Program-made: the position numbers and the translations under genes
Shown: piece after piece, positions 37,694 to 49,217 of the stretch
Numbering within the stretch: position 1 is the first letter of the stretch
Layout of the letters: every line of letters starts with the position of its first letter
The notes under the pieces: model-generated
Databases searched by the model: none
What the model saw: the letters and a program-made list of their open reading frames with translations, nothing else
What the model was told of the DNA's origin: nothing
DNA from: Ulota crispa
Taxonomy: Eukaryota; Streptophyta; Bryopsida; Orthotrichales; Orthotrichaceae
Length of the DNA stretch: 64,000 nt
Reading direction: 5' to 3'
NCBI GenBank assembly: GCA_963920765.1
Contig: OY987242.1
Coordinates: forward strand, 5,482,789 to 5,546,788

Positions 37694-38884
37694 TAACACC
37701 AAGAGTGAACATATCCTAAGATGGAAGCCAGGTCATGAAAAAGTACAAAGTAGTGAATAAAAATAATGCCATGTCTCCAAATTTAAAATTTAAAAGAAGC
37801 CGAAGTTTTAAAACTTGGGTAAAATTCTGAAACTTAGAAGTTATGGGACCCTTCATTAGGGAAATGAGTATTCAGACAGCAATGTGGCCACTATAACGTG
37901 CAGCTGCAGCATGGCTGACACTAAAGTTAGTTACAATAAATCGTATATATAAGGTTAGTCTTAATAGCAAATTCCTTGACCAAGTTGCAAGAAACATTTA
38001 CGAGAGTGTGGTTAACATATAAAACAAATTAGCTTTGAAATGTCAGATGGGTAAAGATAAAAAAAACTCATGATTGTCATTCAGAGCTTTTTGTTTGGAA
38101 ACAAAAATATATATAGCAATTGTGTAGGACAAGTATACACATTATAATAAATTTAGTATGTCTGAGCTCAGTGTTGGGGAGAATTTTGAGTTTCTATACT
38201 TATAAGCTTAGTGTACTTAGTCTATACTAATGATAGGCTTGGTTTCATTAGTTGGGTAGTTGGGTGTTGCTCCAAGAAGATTAAATGGCAGTTATGTGGC
38301 GATTATTCTTATTTTTATGATTATGTGGCGGTTATGGTTGTTCTTGGGGATGGGGTATACACGAGAATAGGGGGTGGGCGCTTAGAGAAGGAGGCAAAGC
38401 GCTTAAATAGGCCTAGCACAAGTATGCTCATAGTAACGGAAAGGAGAAGAAATCTAAAGAAGGTGATTATGAGGAAGGTCATGTTAATACTTTTACAAGG
38501 ACCCTTCCTGTGATGGCCCTCCGCCAGAACGACGAGTACAAGGGTCCATTAGTAAGCTTATAACACAACTCAACTTTTTGGAAAATTTGATCGGATTGGT
38601 ATTCATTGTATATTGTTTTTTTGTCATTTCAACTAGCTCACTTTGTATTGATAGCCGGTCCTCTCATTTCTTGAGCTTGTGATCGTGCACTTGGTTACTT
38701 TTTGTTTTAGAACCATAAAAATGCTGTAATTTTTTTTATCATTTTCCATTTTAAACGGGAGTTTTGAACATGCTACTAAGTGGGAGCACAAAATGGTAAA
38801 GGCAAAACAGTATTAGGTGTCGAAGTATCAAAAACTATTTACTTTTTAAATGTTGTGCCCCAAAAAGAGGTTGACAATATGCAA
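37694..38884. other. Intergenic DNA with a doubtful retroelement trace
   Basis: An open frame at 38,211-38,513 contains ISW...CSKKIKW followed by a degenerate YDYVAVM, faintly like a copia RNase H region. The match is too weak for a call. Nothing else was recognised. Confidence 0.25.
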
Positions 38885-39530
38885 TAGGGTAGTTGCAAGA
38901 AATATTTCATAGTTTTGTCTCAAACATCCTCGTGAATATTCAAACTTAGAAAAAAATTATTCTAAACATTATGCACAAAAATAGAGGGACAGAAATTACC
39001 AATAAAAAGACAATTTCCTTTCTACTTTTTAGAAAATAGTAAAAAAATTCAAAAAAATAAAATAAAATATGGCCATTGGTGATCACTTTCATTACCATGG
39101 GTTGATGCAATTGATTGTCAAAAAAAGTTTTTGACCTTGCACTAGTGGAGGGAGACATGTTGCTCACTTTGAGTGAATGGCCAAGACAAAAAAATAGGGA
39201 TTTTTCAAAACTGGTTTACAAATACCTGTAACTCTTACTCCTTAACAACCACTCTCATTTCTGGCCCTAAATTCACATTTTACAATCCAATGTAGTACTA
39301 AAAACCCCCAAAACAGGAAAAGTAGACAAATTATCTCAAACCCAAAAAAAATACTACAATAATTTTAAAAAATACTTAAAAATTAGGGAACATTTGCAAT
39401 TTTGATGTTCACTTTGTCCTAAAATTTCAGGTCAAAAGGTCTTTTGAAGCAAAAGATACAACACTAAAATATGTTGTTGAGGTAGTAGGGGACAAAATGT
39501 AATACACCCGTTTCTTGCAATCACCCAATA
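38885..39530. mobile_element. Candidate MITE with inverted ends, about 646 bp
   Basis: TAGGGTAGTTGCAAGAAA at 38,885 pairs with TTTCTTGCAATCACCCAATA at 39,511-39,530. The match weakens further in. No coding sequence; target duplication not identified. Confidence 0.5.
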
Positions 39531-40637
39531 AACCATTCAAATAAGAGGGGCCAAAATTTCAAGGAAACCGTTTTACTTTCTCATGCAAAATTTCGAACAT
39601 AGAAAAAATAATATTGTAAAATATTTAGAGAACTTTTTGTCTACCAAACACTTTCTTGAAAAAATAAACAAGTATTTGACAAAGACGTGCCGACCTTGCC
39701 CGTGGTGTACGGATTTTCAAAAAAATAACATCTAAAACATTTTGGTGCAAAGTGCACTCAATAGGATACCAAAAACAATTTATTATATATTTATTTTAAG
39801 AGTTATACTTCAGTGTGTTGTCGTCTCTATTTTGTGTTAAGAAAACCTCAACCTATTCTAAATGATATAACCCTTTTTACTAATGCGCTTCTAAATAAAA
39901 GCTCACCTCCAAAATGACCACAACAAGATTCACTCTACAAAAGGGTGAATTATAACAGAATTTAAGCCTTGTATATTGGAAACGCACTTGAAATGAGCTA
40001 AATTTTACTCCTAAGAGTCCTTATAGTTGGCACCTGCTTTATAAGTTGATAGATGTAAATTTCCCATTTTCTTCATTTTGTTCTCATTTTTCAATGAGAA
40101 CCTTGATGTCAAGAATTCAACCATGATCCACATATTTATATGCGAATATTTTTTCATTAGTACTTTGAAACTTACTTATACAAGTGGGAGAGAGTACCAT
40201 ATTAACACCAAAATAAAATTAATTAATGATAATCAAGTACTACAACTAGGAGAGAAATCCAAGTCCTTTTATATAAGAGCATCTGCACCCACACATGCTC
40301 AACAAGCCCGCAAGAGCACTTGGCACAGCCGTTCTATTTGACGTGCCTCATTATAGATGAGCCAACGCCCTTTATGAGATAGGGCTTGCTCAATTGTAGC
40401 TCATAAACTAGAACATTCAAGATTTGATGAATTGTTAACGCACTTGAATTTAGGGCAATTGAAAATTGTTAATTGGCCAACTAAAGAGGCCCGCAATTGA
40501 ATCTCAATAGCTATCTTCCGTGATACACTATCTATGATTGCTAGTACATACTCAAACACTCTCAGCGCATGCTAGTACCTGCTTTAGGACAAGGGTGGGG
40601 CATCTCAACTTTAAGCAAACGCCTAGTCCAAGATGCA
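39531..40637. other. Intergenic DNA, no gene recognised
   Basis: An AGAGCATCTGCACCCAC sequence at 40,277 resembles the end of a plant hAT-type MITE, but no partner end was found. Confidence 0.35.
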
Positions 40638-41574
40638 CCCCTAACTCCTAAAGGCCCAAGCTTTTTTTTCTATAAAAGTCACTAAAAATTGCCACTTTTG
40701 GGAGAATGTGTAGAAAAAAAGGAAATTAAATTTGTTTTGCAAATCCAACCATAGGATCTTGCCCTAGACTATGGGAGGTATTTGTGGGAAGAAAATCAGC
40801 TCATTTTAGATGTATAGGAGTTAGATACTCACGTCTGAAGTGAAAAACAAACAAAAAAAGTTCTGGTGCCCAAAAAATTCAAAAGCCTTTAATAGCCTCT
40901 ACTTCAAAAAAAATGCTCTACGCAAAGTTGAGGTTTAGTTTTTCCATGTAGAAGACCAAGTTAGGTATGTGTGGGAGAATTCTCAAATGAATTGAAGGTG
41001 TGAATCATACTTTTTAAAATCCTGCAATGCCGCAAGGTCATGAAATTTGCATATACATTAGGCAAAGTTGGAGGATTTATGTAAAATTGAGAAATCTGAA
41101 TTACGTTGATCCAAATGGTGAAAACCAAGAAATCTTAATCTACTACAACTTGGAAAAGAAAAGCCCAAAAACAAATATACAAACCGCTCAAAAAAGTAAA
41201 GCACCAAATTTTACAAGGGGCAAAAGGAATGGAGGTTTGGGTGTCCCATACCTACCCGCAAACTAAACTTCTCTCTTTAATTGAAGTTGAATGATTCAAA
41301 GCTTCCCACATACGTATAAATCTAAAGAACTAATTTCAAATTTAAAAATAAATAAGTTTTTTGGGCTGCCCGGATTGCCCGTCCTCCCCCGTTTTTCAAA
41401 AATTCATGCATAACTTCTTCAATAAATGTTGGAATGAAGAAAAATGAGATGTTTGAGTAGGTCTTGAAATTTTCACCTTCAGTATAGGTTCAAAAAGTCA
41501 CATAAACTAGTTTAGCCATAGGTACATGCTCAAAATCCACTTGTCTCCCGAAGGGATAGTTGGACCATTGAGGA
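40638..41574. mobile_element. Family A element, about 937 bp
   Basis: The left end CCCCTAACTCCTAAAGGCCC carries a small duplication, and the right end is TTGAGGA followed by TTAA. The whole sequence is the reverse of 45,065-46,789 without that copy's two insertions, for example the ATTTGCATATACATTAGGCA block. The left target site is eroded. Confidence 0.65.
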
Positions 41575-42314
41575 TTAACACCTACTTTCAAGAGCTCTAG
41601 GTTGCTTGCAAGGGTGCGTCTGCTCTATATATCTAGAGAAGTGTAGACTCATTTTTATGTTCTTTTAAATTTCCTTTCAATTTGGAGAATTGTGGCATAG
41701 GCTGATTTTTGTTTGTTTTTAATTTTCTGATTTTCTCTTTCAGGAAAGCATAGGTTGGTGATGTAGTGGGTAGGAGTACAGTAAAAGACGTGGGCATGTG
41801 GGCTGGAAACATAATTAGTTAGCAAAATAAAGGGGAAATGTATTAGGGGTGAGGTTAGTTGATGGTGGGGAGCAATGTACGGGAAGTACCGACATTTAGT
41901 TACAAGTTAGCCAATTGATTTTGAGAATTGTTGAGTTGGATTCAAATGTTTAGGAAAAAACCGACCATTTTAAAGGAAAATATTCCTTATTTTCTATAGC
42001 CTTAGCCGGGAGTATACTCTAGATAACCCAGTTGGCCAAACAAAATGTAGGATATTGGCCGGTTAAGTTAAACAACACTTCCCGAACTATGGTGGGGAGC
42101 AACAGACTCTCCCAAGGGGGCCCTTGCCCCATAAAAGCTGAGGCCCCTCAGGGGGTGTCTGAGAGAAGGGGAATACAAGATCTTCATCATTTCAGCACTG
42201 GGGGCAGTGCGGGCAGTGGCCGGGAGTCATGATGGAAAAGAGTAGTCAGAGCTTCAGTTTAAAAGATCTTTGACCCTTGCCCACATTAACACTGTAAGAT
42301 TGCTTGCTGCCATG

Positions 42315-42341
42315 GCCCTTGCCCTTGCCCTTGCCCTTGCC
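42315..42341. repeat. (GCCCTT)n short repeat
   Basis: Four GCCCTT units followed by a C run. The flanks are locally GC-rich, but I recognise no gene there. Confidence 0.8.
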
Positions 42342-42452
42342 CCCCCTTTCCTCTAGCTTTTGACCCTAGGGCCTCTTATTACCCCTACTCCTTCACAACG
42401 TTAGCCTTCCCACTGACCCCTGAACCAGATTTTAAACTACATTTCGGAGGTA

Positions 42453-42766
42453 AGGTAGGAGCACCCATAAACATCAAATTACGGGTTTTGAACATGATGA
42501 CTATTAATAAACATCTAGCAAATTATAGGATCTTATTAGGAACAAAAAAATGATAAGTTTGCACTTTCAAATGTATTATTTGGATATTGTGAGAATAAGT
42601 TGTGAATTTTTAAAAACCAAACTGCCATCGCACCCATAACCAACACTAAGGTTTCATGTTCACATGTTATATATCCTTGTAATTATATCTATTCATTTCC
42701 ATAGATTTTTCAAGATTTTAGAGGTGACGGTTATGGGGACAATGACACTTATGGATGTTTTTACCT
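42453..42766. mobile_element. Family B TA-flanked MITE, 314 bp
   Basis: TA on both sides (42,451-42,452 and 42,767-42,768). Ends are AGGTAGGAGCACCCATAA and, complemented, AGGTAAAAACATCCATAAG. It is the reverse of the copies at 31,251 and 31,989. Confidence 0.8.
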
Positions 42767-42768
42767 TA

Positions 42769-43589
42769 GAGAGACATTCATTCAACAATACAAGCAGGTA
42801 AGGAAAAACTAGTTAGAATTGGATAGAATCAACAACGTGTGTATGTTCATTCATAAAATCTATTAAAATTAGTAAATATCACTCAAATTTTGGGAAACCT
42901 GATGTTTACTTGAGAAGGGATTTGACAATTTCATCCGTTTTTTTACCCAATTTTTCTATTGTTATGATGGGCAGTGACAAATCGAGGTAAGGTCTTGACA
43001 AAAAAACACTGGCAACCCTTTCTCCACCAAGCCCCCCACTCCATTGAATTCCCAATATTTTATTGATCTAGGGACTAAAAGATGCAAACTTTTAGCTTTA
43101 CATTGCGGTATGTCCCCTAGTCCCGTTGTATTCTCAATATTTTGACTGGTCCCACATATCAAATTTGGACACTTATTGCCTTGCGTATGTTACAAACATT
43201 TGTGTTTATAACATAAAATTCTAGAGCATTTTAATCTAAGCTCTAGGCTTTACTAGGTCCCCTTCATCTCTAGGAGGAATTGTTTGCACTTTTTAGTGCA
43301 AAACCTCTTAAATTCAAGGGTACTACTAAATTCCTAAAAAGAAAATGATATTGACATCCCATTCCACATGAAGAAATAAGGTTGATTGTCTACAAAATCA
43401 ATTTTAGATGAAGGGGTAGTTTCACATTACCATTGGTTTATGTATACATGCCTACATTGTAGTACTTTTTGAAAGTTTTGGCCTCAAGAAAGTGGGACTT
43501 TGTTTCAAGAATTGGGTTTAAGGTAGTTGGCTCTAAAACAGTTCAGTCAGTTTGAACCAACCATGTAGGGGCACAAAATCAGTGCACTG
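42769..43589. other. Intergenic DNA, no gene recognised
   Basis: No element ends or convincing open frames. Confidence 0.35.
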
Positions 43590-44120
43590 AGGTTCTTGAA
43601 TGGGTCACATTTTTTTATGTTCAAAAATTGTACTTGTGCATGCATGGTTTTAGAACCTCAATAGAGTGACATGAGCTACCATTAAGTGTGCTTATTGGCC
43701 ATGATTGTGTTGAGTTTTGTCTTTTAATAAAATATAGATACATGTCATACTAAAATAAATGAAAACTTGTTCTCAATCATGATGAGCATTGGAATATGGA
43801 ATGGGTGCTAGCATGCTTTAGGAGCCTTATTGGAGCATTCTCAACTTTGAAGTGGTTGCTTTTAGGACTCATGTGCTCCATTTACAAGCTACATGTGCAT
43901 CATGAATGCTACTACCTATGATCCAGAATAGATATCTATGCACCTTCTACTTTGATAAATTGTAGTTAAATCATACTAACTCAAAAAAATTCAATTTAAA
44001 TGGCCATAAAACTGCCTCTTCTTTAACTTTCCACCAAATATATTTCCAAGTTGTTAGAATGGCTTGATTTTAGTATGGACGTCATTTTTCCCTTAGATGG
44101 TTGGTTTACAAGCCGACACA
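43590..44120. repeat. Dispersed repeat F, copy 2 (inverse of copy 1)
   Basis: Reverse-orientation match to 7,380-7,960 over most of its length. It directly precedes the family A copy at 44,165. Confidence 0.6.
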
Positions 44121-44164
44121 ACATTTGAGATCCAAGTCTCAATAAAGAAAAAATGTATGATTAA

Positions 44165-44407
44165 CCCTTAAATGACCAAAAGGTCGTTTGCAACCAATAC
44201 AATATGAGGTATTTTTCTTGTATTTGGAATGGATCCACACCTCTATTACATTTGAGGCCAGCAAAGAAATTGGAGAATAAATCACTGCGGTTCTAGTGAG
44301 CTACTTGAGATCCCAAATTAAAATTTCTTATTGACAACAAATGACAATAATACTCACCAAATAATCGTATATACTACGCCCTATGGTCGTTTAAGGTCGT
44401 TTAAGGG
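44165..44407. mobile_element. Family A (TTAA) element, 243 bp
   Basis: Exact TTAA on both sides (44,161-44,164 and 44,408-44,411). Ends are CCCTTAAATGACC and (complement) CCCTTAAACGACC. The right end includes a tandem GGTCGTTTAA duplication. The interior is the reverse of 34,452-34,677. Confidence 0.85.
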
Positions 44408-45501
44408 TTAAGCTTTTTTTTTGGTATTTATTTTTGCGGCTTGGTGATGGGATTTGACCTTGTTCGTTGGCGCTTCTAGAATTGGGACATGATGGTGTAG
44501 TTTGAACGTGCCCTCATCAACCTCCACATTGAAACAACACAATTAACTAATGTGGAAAGTTGGGAACCGTGTCTGAGAAGGCTTTTGAGCTTCACCAACT
44601 AATGTCCGTCATTTTTAAATTTTAATTGGGTTTTCATGTGCCTAGGATGAATATTGCCTCTTCATATACTACTAGAATAAATGTGCATGCTTTGTGCAAG
44701 TTGGACATGTATGGGTAATGCAACATCTGACTTCATAGAAAATTGATATATCACAAATCAATTGGTTTAGAATCTAATCCTATGTATTTTACAAAAATTA
44801 ATATTTCACAAGTGACCTAGAATTTAACTTGAATTCACCATCATTTTGATTTTCTCTAGAGACCAAAAAATTCCAATTGCCTTCATCACAATTTTACTTT
44901 TTATTACTTTGCTAGGGGCACTTGGCATTTTGTTGATTTTCTAACAAATAGTTAGACAGCGTCTGGTGTCCTATATCTTGGGCATCCTCTTTTGCTTCAA
45001 CTTACTACAACAAAAATGAGAAGGTTTTGGAAAAGGGTGCAGCAAGGGAAATTCTCCCACTTAACCCCTAAAGGCCCAAGTGGTCCCTTGAGAACCAAGC
45101 GGGTGGGCTTGTACTTACAACTAAACTACTTTGTGTGATTTCTAAAACTTTTATGGAAGATGGAGAATTCAAAGATTTGGGAGGGCATCTAATTTTCTTC
45201 ATTCCAACATTTATTGAAGAAATGCATGAATAATTGAAAAACAGGGGAGAATTGGGCAGCTAAAAAAAATTGCATTAAAAAAAATAAAAATCTAAAATTG
45301 GTTCTTTAGATTTATATATATGTGGGAAGCTTTGAATCATTTAATATTGATTGATTAGATGAGAGTTATGAGAAGTTTTAGTTTGTGGGTAGGTATGGAA
45401 CTCCCAAACCTCCATTCCTTTTGCCCCTTGTAAAGTTTGGTGCTTTACTTTTTTGAGCAGTTTATGTTTTTTTTTTGGCTTTTTTTTTCCAAGTTGTAGT
45501 A

Positions 45502-45895
45502 AGATAGGCGCACCCATAAGTCTGGAAATAAGGATTTTGGAGTAGGTAAAACAATTGACTAACTTTGAAAAAAATAATGTGTGTTAGGAAATGGAAACCA
45601 AAAATATTGGCATCAATTTCAAGGTTCCACTTGCAAGCATTTATTCACAAAGATTTTTCAAAGTCCAAAATCACTGAAATTGTAGGAACTATGTGTAAGA
45701 GACGCTAATCACAAGGCTTGTTGGTTCTTAAATAGTGAGACGGGTACTCAAAACCTCATGCTAGTCACCCACAACCATCACTCCATCACCCATAACCATC
45801 ACTCAATCACCCACAACCATTTGTTTTTTTTCATGAGCCCTTGCCATTGTCAGGTGACAGGCATGAGGATGCAACCCTTATGGATGCTGCTACCT
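45502..45895. mobile_element. Family B-type TA-flanked MITE, 394 bp, nested
   Basis: TA on both sides (45,500-45,501 and 45,896-45,897). Ends are AGATAGGCGCACCCATAAG and (complement) AGGTAGCAGCATCCATAAG. It is longer than the 313-314 bp copies and carries an imperfect CATCACCCACAACCAT repeat at about 45,765-45,830. Confidence 0.75.
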
Positions 45896-46267
45896 TAGAT
45901 TAAGATTTCTTGGTTTTCACCATTTGGATTAAAGTAATTCAAATTTCTCAAATTTACATAAATCCTCCAATTTTGCCTAGTGTATATGCAAATTTCATGA
46001 CCTTATGGCATTGCAAGATTTTAAAGAGTATGATTCACACCTCCAATTCATTTGAGAATTCTCCCACACATACCTAACTTGGTCTTCTACATGGTAAAAC
46101 TAAACTGCAACTTTGCGTAGAGCAATTTTTTTGACATAGGAGCAGTCAAGGCTTTTGAAAATTTTGGGCAAGAGGGAATTCTTTTTACCACTTTAAATGT
46201 GAATATCTCACTCCTCTACCTCTAGAATGAGTTGATTTTTTTCTCACAAGTACCTCCCATACTATAG

Positions 46268-46655
46268 GTTGAGAGCAGATTTGGTAGGTCTTTGCCAAAT
46301 TGATTATTTTTTAAGACAAAACCAATTTAGCATTAGATTTTATAATTAAACAAAATGAGGCACTTTTGGAAAAAATTGTCATTATTTGGCATTCAACCAA
46401 TTATTTTTAGTAGAATTAAGCCATTTTCTAAGCATCTTTCTCTTTCTAAAATTAGCCCTTGGTATAAAATCTATAGTAGATTGAGCCCTCTTGGAATCAA
46501 CCTTGACCTTCCATTGTTAGTTAAGCTTAATGACTTTTATAATATTTGACATTTCAATTTTTTGATTTGTTTGACATTGGGCATTCTTGGAGAATAATTT
46601 ACATGATTATTAGGCAAAATTTTGGGGAATTATTTTATGCCGAATCTACTCTCAA
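46268..46655. mobile_element. Inverted-repeat insert of about 388 bp, nested
   Basis: Ends GTTGAGAGCAGATTTGG and (complement) GTTGAGAGTAGATTCGG. TACTATAG and TACAATAG lie on the two sides and may be an 8-bp target duplication, as in hAT elements. The related family A copy at 40,638 lacks it, which confirms that it is an insertion. Confidence 0.65.
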
Positions 46656-47104
46656 CCTACAATAGTCTAGGAAAAGATCCTACTATTGGAATTCCAAAAA
46701 AAAATAAAAATCTACCTTATTACTCATTCCCCAAAAGTGACACTTTTGAATGACTATCACATAAAAGAAAAGGGCGTGGGCCTTAGGGGTTAACAGTATA
46801 GATAATAAGATTTATGTTTTTTGAATATATAGGTGGTTTTCATCTTATAGTTTCAAAGTTCGATAGATTCTTTTTGCTTAGACAAATATTCTAACTGCCA
46901 ATTCTCTGCAAACTCTGGTCCATAATCCTTTATGAAATTGGTAGTGTTTTTGCAGCTTTTGTCAACTAGTATGGAATGCACCTTTTTCATATGTCTGTCT
47001 TTACCCATACCAGGTCTGGGAGGGTACTTTAACTGATTTTTTTGTGTGTTTTTTTATTTATTTTTTAATGTTTTTCCGTCTTCTTACAGAAAGTTAGACT
47101 TCAA

Positions 47105-47175
47105 CCCCTAAATGCCTGAGGCACCAAATTCTAGTGTGCAAACCACCAGAATTTGGTGCCTCCGGTATTTACGGG
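47105..47175. mobile_element. Family A micro-element, 71 bp hairpin
   Basis: TCAA on the left and TTAA on the right (47,176-47,179). The left arm CCCCTAAATGCCTGAGGCAC pairs with the right arm (complement CCCGTAAATACCGGAGGCAC), and GGCACCAAATTCT is shared with 18,146-18,216. Confidence 0.8.
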
Positions 47176-47179
47176 TTAA

Positions 47180-48238
47180 CAACATGTTGTATAAAAGTAC
47201 CATGCATCTCTACAAGTACCTTCTTCACCATATTCCTTTCTGAACTGAGTTTCCACATGTTCTTTTCACTGGTGCTGGCCAATCAAGTGATGTCACTTTA
47301 CACGTTTTGAACTTAAAATAAATGATTTTGGTCAATGAGCATAGCATTATTAAGTAATTCAAAGGCTCTATTACATAGTATTTGATTAGATGCAAAATAT
47401 TATGGAACATTGTTTTGGCTACCTTTTTCAGTGAAGGCAACTCATCAACATAGGTGAATATAATTATGAGTTACTAGTTTATGCACTCGTTATATCAATG
47501 GAATTATGCCTTCATTCTTTTTCTCCGTGTCTCCTATCCATATGTCTCTCTATCCAAGTGATCCCCTATTCCAGTGTCCCTCAAATTTTACTACTTTACT
47601 TAGACTTTAACCCTTTGCCCCGTGCCCCCCAAATTTTACTTTAGTTTGTTTATAACTTTAGTCAAATTAGAACTCTCCTTTGTTTTTAAGTGGAACTAAA
47701 GATGGACTTTGCAAAATTGTCCTCCTCACCAATGGGACCATTGAGTTTGACCACCACCACCACCACTGCCTCATATTCAATTATTAATATCAATTTTACC
47801 ATTAGAGACTAGATAAAATGAAGGGCAGTTCTCATTATGTCCCACATCCCAAGTTTCACTAAAATCTCATTGGTCAAGAGATGACAAATCAAGATTTGGC
47901 AATTTACACTATGTCCCAAGTCTCATTGAAATGTCATTGGTCAAGAGCTGAAAATTAGAATTTGGCTATTTGCACTATATTCCAAGTCACACATCTTGAT
48001 TCACTTACTGTATATATGCTTAGATGGCAATATTTTATAGAAATTTTGTTGTAAAAAAGGTGGGACTTCACTCAATATTGGGTCAAGTAATAAATATAAA
48101 CTCCAATTTTAAAATCTCAAAACCAAGTTCAACCAAAAAAAATTGTATAAAATGTTCAAATCTTCTTTTAGTGTTTATTTGGGACATGAGATAAATTGAC
48201 CCTCATTGTATTACAACAAGACATCAACCCTTTATCTT
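47180..48238. other. Intergenic DNA, no gene recognised
   Basis: This contains short open frames and a partial internal duplication around 47,860-47,990 (AGTCTCATTGAAATGTCATTGG-type units). No gene was identified. Confidence 0.35.
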
Positions 48239-48242
48239 TTAA

Positions 48243-49213
48243 CCCCTAAAGGACCATTGTCCCTTTGGGGGACAAATGGAATTTTGGGCAAGTACCTATG
48301 GTCTCAAATTTTTTCTTGATTTTTTGAAACTTTTTTTGGAGATAGGAAAACATATTAGCTTTTGGGGAGTACAATTTTTATTCCAATGTATGCCCAAGAG
48401 CAAAAGTTATGCCCAAATAAGCAAAAATTTGGGATGACTAGGCAACAATTTTTTTTAATTACAAAAACTTTAATTTTTTTTCTCATAGTTTACAGTTTTG
48501 TTTACATCTAAAGCTTTTATTCATTCCATTTGGACTAGTTATGAGAAAGACGGAAAATCTTGTTTTTTGGGCAATTTAAGCATCTTTTTGAAAAAATAAC
48601 TTATAAAGTTTAATTTTGAATGTAAGTTTATCATTCTTTCCGAAAAAGTTATTGGAAATGGTGAAGTTTGCTTGCTAGAGCAATCTCACTATTGGGATTA
48701 TTGTGTTTCAATTCCATTGAAGGTTTATTCACTCATTAACAACAAGGGTTCAAAAAGTACACGAGAAATCAACCACATTCTGGTCGCCTAGTTGGTAATG
48801 GGTTAATAGTTTAAGTTTTTGATCAATCTCATTCCTTCTTCTACCGAATTTGTTTTTAAGAATGAGAATTAAGTACATTTGTTTTAATTGTTCTCATAGA
48901 TTCTCAACTCAATTTTCCACCATAAATAATTAAACCTCCAAACTCTATGGTGCAAAAGTTTTATGGTTCAAAAACAAATAATCTAATCATGCAAGGTGCA
49001 AAAAACTTTGTTTTTTACGCTTTGAACCCAAATATCTTGCAATCTGTGCGGTCAAAGTTTTTTATTTTTTTTACATATTCTTATACTAGTCTAGTACAAG
49101 ATCTTACAGTTTGATATGCAAAAAGACTAGTTTTCAAACATTTTTACTCATTGCCATAGAAGTGGCAGTTTTAAGTGTCTTCTGACAAAATAAAGATTGC
49201 GGTCCATTAGGGG
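48243..49213. mobile_element. Family A (TTAA) element, 971 bp
   Basis: Exact TTAA on both sides (48,239-48,242 and 49,214-49,217). Ends are CCCCTAAAGGACCATTG and (complement) CCCCTAATGGACCG. Its AGAGCAATCTCACTATTGGG block recurs as a close variant inside the copy at 9,621-10,532, confirming common descent. Confidence 0.8.
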
Positions 49214-49217
49214 TTAA

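Larger units (their letters stand above)
45065..46789. mobile_element. Family A (TTAA) element, 1,725 bp with two nested insertions
   Basis: Exact TTAA on both sides (45,061-45,064 and 46,790-46,793). Ends are CCCCTAAAGGCCCAAG and (complement) CCCCTAAGGCCCACG. It contains a family B element (45,502-45,895) and another inverted-repeat insert (about 46,268-46,655). Subtracting both leaves about 944 bp, close to the 937 bp of its reverse-orientation relative at 40,638. Confidence 0.85.

Noticed and set aside
9617..49217. Interstitial telomere repeats
   Set aside because: The CCCTAAA units are single, occur at element ends next to TTAA, and are not tandem, so they are transposon termini and not telomere relics.
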